From an uncultured Campylobacter sp. (GTDB taxonomy: Bacteria > Campylobacterota > Campylobacteria > Campylobacterales > Campylobacteraceae): 5,151 nucleotides of DNA. Numbering within the stretch: the first letter of the stretch is position 1; the number at the start of each line of letters is the position of its first letter. The stretch covers positions 1 through 5,151 of the forward strand of contig NZ_CALIBB010000310.1 in assembly GCF_938045595.1 (NCBI RefSeq), read 5' to 3'. Positions 1-5,013 of this stretch are shown piece by piece. Under the pieces are notes generated by a model, which searched no databases, was not told where the DNA came from, and saw only the letters and a list, made by a program, of their open reading frames with translations. Made by a program: the position numbers and the translations under genes.

Positions 1-889
1 GCAAATTTGAACCTGCTTGCAAGATATTTTGCGCGAGGCAATAAGATTTTATTCTTTGGGCTTCATTATCGTATCCGCTTTCGTCTCCATAAGCAACCTC
101 ATAAAGCTTTAAACTTAATTCTTTTGCTAAAACCTTGCTAAGCTCGGTCTTGCCTGTACCTGCAGGGCCGTATAAAAGTACGTTTACGCCTTTTTGTCTT
201 TTGCGGATAGCATTTTTTAAAAAAGAGATTAAAATTTGCGTATCATCTTTAATATGATCATAATTCTTAAGAGTTAAATTTGTATCGCTGCAAGGTTTTA
301 TGGTACTTGCGAAAATTTCGTCTATGCTTTCGCATTTAACAAATAAAGCGCCTATGAAGTCGTTATTTATCACGTCAATTTTTGATCTTAAATTGCGTCC
401 GTAGATATCTAATTTTATAAGTGAAGTTTTAGCAAAAATTCCATCTTTTTTAAAAGCTTTTTGCACGTCAATAAAGTTTAAATTTAATATCTGAGATATG
501 GCTTTTGCAGCCTGCCTATCGTTTAAATTTTCTGTCAGCTCACAAGCGTCCGAAACGATTTCGTAATTAAACATAATCGCGACGAACCTCAAAATAGCCT
601 TTTCGGTATCGTTTAAACCTAAATTTGCTTGAAGCAAATTTAAATTATATTCGAGCTCTTTTAACTCGCATGAAATTTTGCTTTTCTCAAGAACGGCAAG
701 TTTATCTTTTAGGGTTTTAATATCTTGCTGGGTTGGCTCATCCGAATTAATCTCTAAAAATTCCAAAAGGTTGTCATATTTAGATTTTAGAAATTCTCTT
801 TGTCCTCCAGCACAAAATATCGCTCTGAGTATCCAAAGACTGGCAAGGTCATATATCTCGCTATCTACGAATAAATTTCTGTTCTTCAT
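1..889 (-). CDS. AAA+ family ATPase, N-terminal part (runs off the left edge)
   Basis: An uninterrupted reading frame of 296 codons starts at the ATG at 887-889 and leaves the window. The start is well supported by AGGAGG at 895-900, five bases upstream. Residues 1-236 show no motif I recognise and look largely helical and charged. A textbook Walker A (P-loop) follows at about 241-248 (GPAGTGKT) after the hydrophobic strand VNVLLY, then TELSKVLAKEL and LYEVAYGDESGYDNEAQRI. That pattern (P-loop, short helix, LYEV strand, acidic stretch, R-x-x-x-x-x-AQ helix) matches a family of long bacterial AAA ATPases of unknown role that I recall from other proteobacteria. Walker B, sensors and arginine finger would lie beyond the edge. 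The gene is visibly more AT-rich than the core genes to the right (about 35% GC in a sampled 60-base stretch), which suggests acquisition. Nucleotide binding is well supported; substrate and pathway are unknown. Confidence 0.88.
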   Translation of the reverse strand, partial: MKNRNLFVDSEIYDLASLWILRAIFCAGGQREFLKSKYDNLLEFLEINSDEPTQQDIKTLKDKLAVLEKSKISCELKELEYNLNLLQANLGLNDTEKAILRFVAIMFNYEIVSDACELTENLNDRQAAKAISQILNLNFIDVQKAFKKDGIFAKTSLIKLDIYGRNLRSKIDVINNDFIGALFVKCESIDEIFASTIKPCSDTNLTLKNYDHIKDDTQILISFLKNAIRKRQKGVNVLLYGPAGTGKTELSKVLAKELSLKLYEVAYGDESGYDNEAQRIKSYCLAQNILQAGSNL

Positions 890-894
890 TAGTG

Positions 895-914
895 CCTCCT
901 TGTTTATTTGGAGG
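895..914 (-). promoter_or_regulatory. Ribosome binding site of the AAA+ gene inside a possible sequestering hairpin
   Basis: Read on the minus strand, CCTCC (910-914) is followed by a 10-base A-rich loop and then GGAGG (895-899), giving a perfect five-pair GC-rich stem. The 3' arm is the core of the gene's own AGGAGG ribosome binding site, five bases from the ATG. Folding would hide the site from the ribosome. The sequence shows the complementarity directly; a role in translational control is inference. The stem is short, and a long A-rich loop lowers its stability. Confidence 0.4.
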
Positions 915-923
915 TATTTTACT

Positions 924-1016
924 ATGCAAAGAGGACGGATTTATGTCCACATTAATGTAAATATATGTTTTGTATGTGAATTTTATATCATTTTTGCAGC
1001 GCAAACGAGTTTTTAA
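924..1016 (+). CDS. Possible 30-residue small protein, unrecognised
   Basis: An ATG at 924 lies nine bases after GGAGG (910-914) and opens 30 codons ending in TAA at 1016. The product begins MQRGRIYVHIN and then has a hydrophobic, cysteine-containing stretch (roughly residues 13-27, ICFVCEFYIIFAA) that could be a short membrane segment. The frame is also open further upstream, but there it is antisense to the ATPase gene and meaningless. The GGAGG doubles as one arm of the inverted repeat next to the ATPase start, so its presence may have nothing to do with translating this ORF. No homology is known to me; it may be chance. Confidence 0.15.
   Translation: MQRGRIYVHINVNICFVCEFYIIFAAQTSF
982..987 (-). 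promoter_or_regulatory. Candidate -10 box for the AAA+ gene
   Basis: The minus strand reads TGATATAAAATTC here, with TATAAA as a near-consensus -10. Transcription would start near 975 and give a leader of about 85 bases that includes the 949-958 palindrome and the ribosome-site hairpin. No -35 is apparent, which is usual for Campylobacter sigma-70 promoters. A second candidate, TAAAAT at 916-921, would give a leader of about 20 bases lacking the upstream arm of the hairpin. In such AT-rich DNA neither is certain. Confidence 0.3.
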
Positions 1017-1121
1017 TACAGCTTGCGTTTTAGATAATTTATTTTTAGCAGAATGTCATAGATAAAAAGCATTTTACTCTGGGACTTAATATTTTACTAA
1101 TTAAGGATTAAAGAATTTAGG

Positions 1122-1196
1122 TGGCTCCGGATGCTGGATTCGAACCAGCGACCAAGCGGTTAACAGCCGCCTACTCTACCGCTGAGCTAATCCGGA
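1122..1196 (-). tRNA. tRNA-Asn (anticodon GTT)
   Basis: On the minus strand a 75-base gene folds as a complete cloverleaf. The acceptor TCCGGAT pairs with ATCCGGA, the anticodon stem GGCGG/CCGCT carries loop CTGTTAA with anticodon GTT, and the T arm CTGGTTCGAATCCAG is intact. The discriminator base is G and CCA is encoded. It is the last gene of the cluster, 14 bases after tRNA-Leu, and borders the AT-rich region with the AAA+ gene. Confidence 0.97.
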
Positions 1197-1210
1197 ACGC
1201 GTAGAATGGA

Positions 1211-1295
1211 TGGTGCGGATGAAAGGACTTGAACCTTCATGCCGTGAGGCGCCAGATCCTAAGTCTGGTGTGTCTGCCAATTTCACCACATCCGC
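1211..1295 (-). tRNA. tRNA-Leu (anticodon TAG)
   Basis: An 85-base class II tRNA. The acceptor GCGGATG pairs with CATCCGC, the anticodon stem CCAGA/TCTGG holds loop CTTAGGA with anticodon TAG (reads CUA and other CUN codons), a long variable arm follows as expected for leucine, and discriminator A with encoded CCA ends it. A 49-base spacer separates it from tRNA-Arg(TCT), much longer than most gaps in the cluster, and that spacer carries its own terminator-like and promoter-like signals. Confidence 0.97.
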
Positions 1296-1302
1296 AAAAA
1301 AG

Positions 1303-1315
1303 AAAGCGCATATTA
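1303..1315 (-). promoter_or_regulatory. Candidate internal promoter for tRNA-Leu and tRNA-Asn
   Basis: The minus strand reads TTTTTGGCTAATATGCGC. TAATAT (1310-1315) is a good -10, preceded by a T-run and GG in the same arrangement as TTTTTGGCTATAAT in front of the transporter gene. The following bases GCGCTTTC resemble ACGCTTTTC after the tRNA-Pro -10. Transcription would begin near 1303, about eight bases before tRNA-Leu. There is no -35. Confidence 0.5.
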
Positions 1316-1318
1316 GCC

Positions 1319-1340
1319 AAAAAGCTCTTAATATGAGCTT
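1319..1340 (-). terminator. Possible intrinsic terminator after tRNA-Arg(TCT)
   Basis: On the minus strand AAGCTC (1335-1340) and GAGCTT (1322-1327) form a six-pair stem with a seven-base loop, and the 3' arm runs into a stretch of five T in total (1319-1323). It lies five bases after the CCA of tRNA-Arg(TCT). The stem is modest and the T-run short, so termination may be partial. Confidence 0.45.
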
Positions 1341-1344
1341 AATA

Positions 1345-1421
1345 TGGTACGCCCAAGAGGATTCGAACCTCTGGCCTACGGCTTAGAAGGCCGTTGCTCT
1401 ATCCAACTGAGCTATGAGCGC
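1345..1421 (-). tRNA. tRNA-Arg (anticodon TCT)
   Basis: A 77-base cloverleaf on the minus strand. The acceptor GCGCTCA pairs with TGGGCGT including wobble pairs, the anticodon stem ACGGC/GCCGT closes loop CTTCTAA with anticodon TCT (reads AGA/AGG), the T arm is AGAGGTTCGAATCCTCT, the discriminator is A and CCA is encoded. It lies 15 bases after tRNA-Arg(TCG), with which it shares the D-arm region almost exactly, so the two may be old duplicates. Confidence 0.97.
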
Positions 1422-1436
1422 AAAATATCAAATCAG

Positions 1437-1513
1437 TGGTACGCTCGAAAGGAGTCGAACCTTCAACCTACAGATCCGAAGTCTGTTGCTCTATCCAATT
1501 GAGCTACGAGCGC
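1437..1513 (-). tRNA. tRNA-Arg (anticodon TCG)
   Basis: A 77-base cloverleaf. The acceptor GCGCTCG pairs with CGAGCGT (terminal G-U), the anticodon stem ACAGA/TCTGT carries loop CTTCGGA with anticodon TCG (reads CGA and CGG), the T arm includes GGTTCGACTCC, the discriminator is A and CCA is encoded. It sits six bases after tRNA-His, close enough for the two to be processed from one transcript. Confidence 0.97.
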
Positions 1514-1519
1514 ATAAAG

Positions 1520-1597
1520 TGGGGTGAGTTGTGGGAATCGAACCCACGACCCTCAGGACCACAATCTGATGCTCTAACCTACTGAGCTAAACTCACC
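1520..1597 (-). tRNA. tRNA-His (anticodon GTG)
   Basis: The minus-strand gene includes the extra 5' G (position -1, base 1597) opposite discriminator C73, the identity element of histidine tRNA, with acceptor GTGAGTT/AACTCAC and encoded CCA. The anticodon loop is TTGTGGT with anticodon GTG. The anticodon stem TCAGA/CCTGA has four good pairs and an A-C mismatch at 31-39, next to the loop. T arm GTGGGTTCGATTCCCAC is perfect. It follows tRNA-Pro by four bases. Confidence 0.96.
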
Positions 1598-1601
1598 ACA
1601 A

Positions 1602-1678
<77 letters not shown>

Positions 1679-1700
1679 TAGATTTTCGTGGATTGAATGA

Positions 1701-1713
1701 AAAGCGTATTATA
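1701..1713 (-). promoter_or_regulatory. Promoter of the tRNA cluster
   Basis: A perfect TATAAT -10 (1708-1713) on the minus strand sits within an alternating AT run and is followed by ACGCTTTTC. The start would be near 1701, with a leader of about 23 bases before tRNA-Pro. No -35 is present. A GC-containing segment just after the -10 is typical of stable-RNA promoters under growth-rate control, which is inference here. Confidence 0.6.
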
Positions 1714-1752
1714 TATATTTTTTCTTAAATTCCGCTTTTTGCGGCTTTAAAT

Positions 1753-2382
1753 TTAATGAAATTTAACAAGTCGCATCTGTTTTTCTAAATTTTTTAATAA
1801 AATTTGCATCAGCGCTAGCCCCTTAGTGCGGTGCGAAATTTTAAATTTCACCGCAGCGGGCAGCTCCCCGATCGTGCGGTCAAATCCGCGCGGAATAAAC
1901 ATAAAATCGTATCCGAAGCCGTTTTGCCCCCGCTGCTGCGTTATCGCCGTGCCGTGCATGAAGCCGTGCGTACAAAACTCGCCCAGAGCGCATTTTAGCG
2001 CGATCGCCGCGGTGTAATGCGCAGGGCTCTCCTCTAGCTCCAGCGCGCGTAGGCTAGCGGCTAATTTCTCGCGATTGCTCGCATCCGTCGCGCCTGAGCC
2101 GCTAAAGCGCGTCGAAAATATCCCCGGAGCCCCGCCCAGCGCGTCCACGCAGATACCGCTATCATCGCTTAGCACGAAAAATTCGCTCTGCAAATTTTTA
2201 CTTTTTAGCGCCTCATACACTGCGCGAACTTTAATAAGCGCGTTTTGTTTGAAGCTCGTGCCGCATTCGTCGATCTCAAAAGGATCCAGCACCTCGCCGA
2301 GCGCGCACACGTCGTATTCCGTGAAAAATTCTTTTATCTCTTTTACTTTATTTTTATTGCTCGTCGCAAGTAAAATTTTCAT
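1753..2382 (-). CDS. rdgB: RdgB/HAM1 family non-canonical purine NTP pyrophosphatase (dITP/XTP pyrophosphatase)
   Basis: The 209-residue product matches the usual length of the Ham1/RdgB family, cytosolic enzymes that hydrolyse dITP, ITP and XTP to monophosphate and pyrophosphate and so keep deaminated purines out of DNA and RNA. Family motifs run in order: ATSNKNKVKEI at 6-16 (phosphate binding), SDDSGICVDALGGAPG at 72-87 with the catalytic aspartate of the DDSG motif, FSTRFSG at 89-95, GQNGFGYDFMF at 152-162, and ISHRTKGL at 182-189 (base and phosphate contacts). The usual proline after GYD is Phe160. The start is fixed by AAGGAG at 2388-2393, five bases before the ATG. The gene diverges from the transporter gene, as I recall for the C. 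jejuni Ham1 homologue, and points toward the tRNA cluster, which has its own promoter. Confidence 0.95.
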   Translation of the reverse strand: MKILLATSNKNKVKEIKEFFTEYDVCALGEVLDPFEIDECGTSFKQNALIKVRAVYEALKSKNLQSEFFVLSDDSGICVDALGGAPGIFSTRFSGSGATDASNREKLAASLRALELEESPAHYTAAIALKCALGEFCTHGFMHGTAITQQRGQNGFGYDFMFIPRGFDRTIGELPAAVKFKISHRTKGLALMQILLKNLEKQMRLVKFH

Positions 2383-2399
2383 CCTAGCTCCTTAAATTT

Positions 2400-2413
2400 A
2401 AGCCGCCATTTTA
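2400..2413 (-). promoter_or_regulatory. Candidate rdgB promoter
   Basis: On the minus strand TTTTGGGTAAAATGG gives a TAAAAT -10 (2408-2413) with T-rich sequence and GGG before it. A start near 2400 gives a leader of under 20 bases that carries the AAGGAG site. It lies back to back with the transporter promoter, the two -10 boxes being about 33 bases apart. Confidence 0.5.
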
Positions 2414-2445
2414 CCCAAAATCAAAGAATTCGTTACGATTTTTGG

Positions 2446-2458
2446 CTATAATCGGCGC
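2446..2458 (+). promoter_or_regulatory. Promoter of the transporter-moeA operon
   Basis: TTTTTGGCTATAATCGG contains a perfect TATAAT (2446-2451) with a T-run upstream, the common Campylobacter sigma-70 pattern, and no -35. The start would be near 2458, giving a leader of about 30 bases. I see no convincing operator palindrome, so regulation cannot be read from the sequence. Confidence 0.6.
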
Positions 2459-2487
2459 AAATTTCATATTATTTGAGGTCTAAGATT

Positions 2488-3786
2488 ATGCTAAAAAGCG
2501 TCCTTCCGCTTAGTTTTATCATCGCTACGAGGTTTTTTGGATTATTTATTTTGCTGCCCGTGCTTAGCCTGTATGCATTGAGCTTGCACGGCGCAAACGA
2601 AAGCCTAGTGGGGCTACTTTTTGGAATTTATGCGATTATGCAAGTGATTTTGCAAACGCCATTTGGAGTGTTAAGCGATAAGATCGGACGTAAAAAAACC
2701 CTTGCTATAGGGCTGGCGCTTTTTATCGTGGGCGCTTGCGTTTGCGCGGCGAGTGAGAGCATTTATACGATGATTTTTGGGCGTTTTTTGCAAGGCTGCG
2801 GTGCCGTAGGAGCCGTAGCTACCGCACTAATTAGCGATTTTACGCGGGAGGAAGAGCGCGGCAAGGCGATGGCGGTAATGGGTGCGATGATAGGCGTGAG
2901 CTTTGGCGTAGCAATGATTTTAAGTCCGCTTTTAAGCGCCAAATTTGGACTTGCCAGCCTATTTCATCTAAGTTCAGCGCTTACGCTTTTATGTTTGGTA
3001 CTGCTTTTTTTCGTAGTACCTACCGAACCGCATATCCGCTCCCTGCGCCAAAAGGTCCCGCTCGGCTCACTTTTGAGTGACAAAAATTTAATGCTTATGA
3101 ATTTAACGAATTTTTTTCAAAAGGCTTTCATGACGGCAGCGTTTTTTCTAATTCCAATTTTGCTTGTGCAAAAATTCGGACTTTCCAAAAGTGATTTGAC
3201 CAAAATTTATGCTCTAGGCGCGATATTCGGCTTTACTGCGATGGGTGCGAGCGGTGCTTTAGGCGAAAAGCGCGCACTAGCTAAGCAAATTCTACTTATC
3301 GGCATCTGCTTTTTCATCGCTTCGTATTTGATTTTTGCGTTTGCTAGCGGGGCGAGCGCTTTCGTAGTGGGTGTGATGCTCTTTTTCGTGGGATTTAACG
3401 CGCATGAGCCCATTATGCAAAGCCTTGCGTCCAAATTTGCCAAAGTCGCTCAAAAAGGCGCCGCGCTTGGGATTTTTAATTCGTTCGGATTTTTTGGCAG
3501 TTTTTTGGGCGGGCTATGCGGCGGCGCACTTTTTGGCAAAATTGGCATCGAAGCGCTAGGCATTGGCGTCGCGGTTTTGGGTGTGATCTGGCTTGTGCTA
3601 CTTTCTAGGCTGAGCGATCCAAAACTTTTTAAGAATTTATACTTTCCTAAAGGCGGCGATTTTTCCGCACTACAGGGCGTAAAGGGCATTATTGAAATTT
3701 ACGAGACCGATGGCGAACTCGTTGTGAAATTTAACTCGAAACTGATAAATGAAGATCAAATTTATAAAATCGTAGGAGGCAAATGA
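2488..3786 (+). CDS. MFS efflux transporter, YajR/CmeG-like, with C-terminal cytoplasmic domain
   Basis: A 432-residue inner-membrane protein with about 12 hydrophobic helices between residues 5 and 373. Major facilitator landmarks are visible: motif A GVLSDKIGRKK at 60-70, a motif-B-like GRFLQGCGA at 98-106, and GVSFGVAMILSPLL at 136-149 where drug/proton antiporters carry motif C. Helix 10 and its loop (FFVGFNAHEPIMQSL, 299-313) and the last 50 residues (VKGIIEIYETDGELVVKF, 398-415) resemble E. coli YajR, which ends in a ferredoxin-like YAM domain. Sequence and position beside a divergent ham1 gene suggest the orthologue of C. jejuni Cj1375 (CmeG, a multidrug efflux pump); substrates are unproven. 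I chose ATG 2488, with GAGG at 2475-2478. The frame also offers TTG at 2473, five codons upstream, but it lacks a ribosome site. Its stop overlaps the next gene. Confidence 0.93.
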   Translation: MLKSVLPLSFIIATRFFGLFILLPVLSLYALSLHGANESLVGLLFGIYAIMQVILQTPFGVLSDKIGRKKTLAIGLALFIVGACVCAASESIYTMIFGRFLQGCGAVGAVATALISDFTREEERGKAMAVMGAMIGVSFGVAMILSPLLSAKFGLASLFHLSSALTLLCLVLLFFVVPTEPHIRSLRQKVPLGSLLSDKNLMLMNLTNFFQKAFMTAAFFLIPILLVQKFGLSKSDLTKIYALGAIFGFTAMGASGALGEKRALAKQILLIGICFFIASYLIFAFASGASAFVVGVMLFFVGFNAHEPIMQSLASKFAKVAQKGAALGIFNSFGFFGSFLGGLCGGALFGKIGIEALGIGVAVLGVIWLVLLSRLSDPKLFKNLYFPKGGDFSALQGVKGIIEIYETDGELVVKFNSKLINEDQIYKIVGGK

Positions 3787-4994
3787 TGGAATTTGAAAAA
3801 TTTGAAAGCGCGATGGAGCGCTTCGCAAACACGGTGCAAAAGTCCTCGCGCATCGAGAAGGTCGCGATCACGCAGGCGCTAGGGCGTATTTTAGCTACCG
3901 ACGTCGCGGCGCCTTTTAGCACTCCGCGCCGCCCGACCGCCGCGATGGACGGCTACGCGCTAAAGGGCGCAGATCTAAGCGAGGGGGCTAAATTTAAGAT
4001 CGTCGGTACGACGCCTGCAGGCAAAATGCCTGGCGCCGCGGCAAAGGCGGGCGAGTGCGTCAAGACCTTCACCGGCGGGCTAATGTGCGAGGGCAGCGAC
4101 ACGCTTCTGCCAATCGAAAACGTGCAGGTGCAAGCAAGCGAGATCGTCGTCACAAAGCCTGTCGCGGCGGGCTTTGCCGTGCGCGCGGCGGGCGAGAGCT
4201 ACCGCGAGGGCGAGCTTTTGCTTAGAAGCGGCACGAAGCTTGGATTTTCGCAGATCGCGCTACTTGCAGAGCTAGGGCTATTTCACATAAGCGTATTCGT
4301 CCGCCCAAAAGTAGCGATTTTAGCCACCGGCAGCGAGATCAAGGATCTGGGCGAAAAGCTCGAAAACGACGCTCAAATTTACAGCTCCAACCACATCGCG
4401 CTTGCAAATTTAGTAACGCAGCTAGGCTGCGAAGCGATGATAATGCCTCTAGTACGCGATGACGAAAAAGAGCTGGAAGGCGCGATCTTATCGGCTTTAC
4501 AGAGCGCCGACATACTTCTAACCAGCGGCGGAGTGAGCGTCGGAGACTACGACTTCGTGCAAAGCACGCTACAATCAAAATTTGAGCTCATCGTAAAAGG
4601 TGCGGCGATCAAACCGGGCCGCCACGTGCGCGTAGCCAAAACCGGCGAAAAATATATCTTCGCATTCCCGGGCTTCCCGCTCTCGGCGCTCATTACGTGC
4701 ATTTTGTTTCTGCGCGTATATTTGCAAAAATCCTTCGGCATGCGCGAAAATACGGAATTTAGCGCGATCTTGGATCACGACTACGTAAAAAAGACGCCGT
4801 GGCTGGAGTTTATGCCTGCGCTCTTGCAAAACAGAGACGGGCGGCTTTTCGTTAGCCTACAAAGCAAAAAGCAGGGCTCCAGCGCGATTTTGAACAATTT
4901 AGACGACGATAGCGTCCTGCTAGTCGCGCCGCTTGAGGTTAAAGAGCTCAAAAAAGGCGAGCTCGTGCGCGTGATCTCGGTACCTAAAATTTAG
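3786..4994 (+). CDS. moeA: Molybdopterin molybdenumtransferase MoeA
   Basis: The 402-residue product is a full-length MoeA, which inserts molybdate into adenylylated molybdopterin in the last step of molybdenum cofactor synthesis, in the cytosol. The N-terminal half has the family signature RRPTAAMDGYA (48-58) and EGSDTLLPIENV (102-113). The MoCF-binding domain (about 173-311) has VAILATGSEI (176-185), VRDD (223-226), LLTSGGVSVGDYDF (244-257), IKPGRH (275-280) and FPGFPLSA (294-301), where most homologues have PGNP. The C-terminal domain ends with GSSAILNNL (364-372). AGGAGG at 3774-3779 lies six bases before ATG 3786 but only three before ATG 3783, so I prefer 3786; the alternative adds one Met. 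Start and upstream stop overlap (ATGATG), implying translational coupling with the transporter. Campylobacter genomes can carry two moeA paralogues; which one this is cannot be decided here. Confidence 0.95.
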   Translation: MEFEKFESAMERFANTVQKSSRIEKVAITQALGRILATDVAAPFSTPRRPTAAMDGYALKGADLSEGAKFKIVGTTPAGKMPGAAAKAGECVKTFTGGLMCEGSDTLLPIENVQVQASEIVVTKPVAAGFAVRAAGESYREGELLLRSGTKLGFSQIALLAELGLFHISVFVRPKVAILATGSEIKDLGEKLENDAQIYSSNHIALANLVTQLGCEAMIMPLVRDDEKELEGAILSALQSADILLTSGGVSVGDYDFVQSTLQSKFELIVKGAAIKPGRHVRVAKTGEKYIFAFPGFPLSALITCILFLRVYLQKSFGMRENTEFSAILDHDYVKKTPWLEFMPALLQNRDGRLFVSLQSKKQGSSAILNNLDDDSVLLVAPLEVKELKKGELVRVISVPKI

Positions 4995-5013
4995 GGCGCA
5001 GCGGTTCGGAGAC

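Larger units (their letters stand above)
890..1121. other. AT-rich intergenic stretch between the AAA+ gene and the tRNA cluster
   Basis: This holds the leader of the minus-strand ATPase gene, a perfect 10-bp palindrome ACATTAATGT at 949-958, three copies of ATTTTACT (916-923, 1071-1078, 1091-1098), and an AT-only inverted repeat CTTAAT/ATTAAG (1085-1090 and 1100-1105) downstream of tRNA-Asn. That last repeat has no following T-run on the minus strand, so it is a poor intrinsic terminator. I see no clear terminator for the tRNA transcript, no copy of the tRNA-Asn 3' end and no transposon ends. Confidence 0.5.

Noticed and set aside
678..923. Plus-strand frame continuing upstream of the 30-codon ORF
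   Set aside because: It lies opposite the ATPase coding sequence, whose frame has a strong ribosome site and a P-loop, so this part is an antisense shadow.
1085..1105. CTTAAT/ATTAAG inverted repeat as the terminator of the tRNA transcript
   Set aside because: The stem has one GC pair in six and no T-run follows, so it would not be a convincing intrinsic terminator.
1732..1744. CCGC-AAAAA-GCGG hairpin after rdgB as a terminator
   Set aside because: Only four base pairs and no T-run after it on the minus strand; it may just overlap the upstream part of the tRNA promoter.
2473..2487. TTG at 2473 as the start of the transporter
   Set aside because: It has no ribosome site in front, while ATG 2488 has GAGG at a good distance and begins at the expected first residues of the transporter family.
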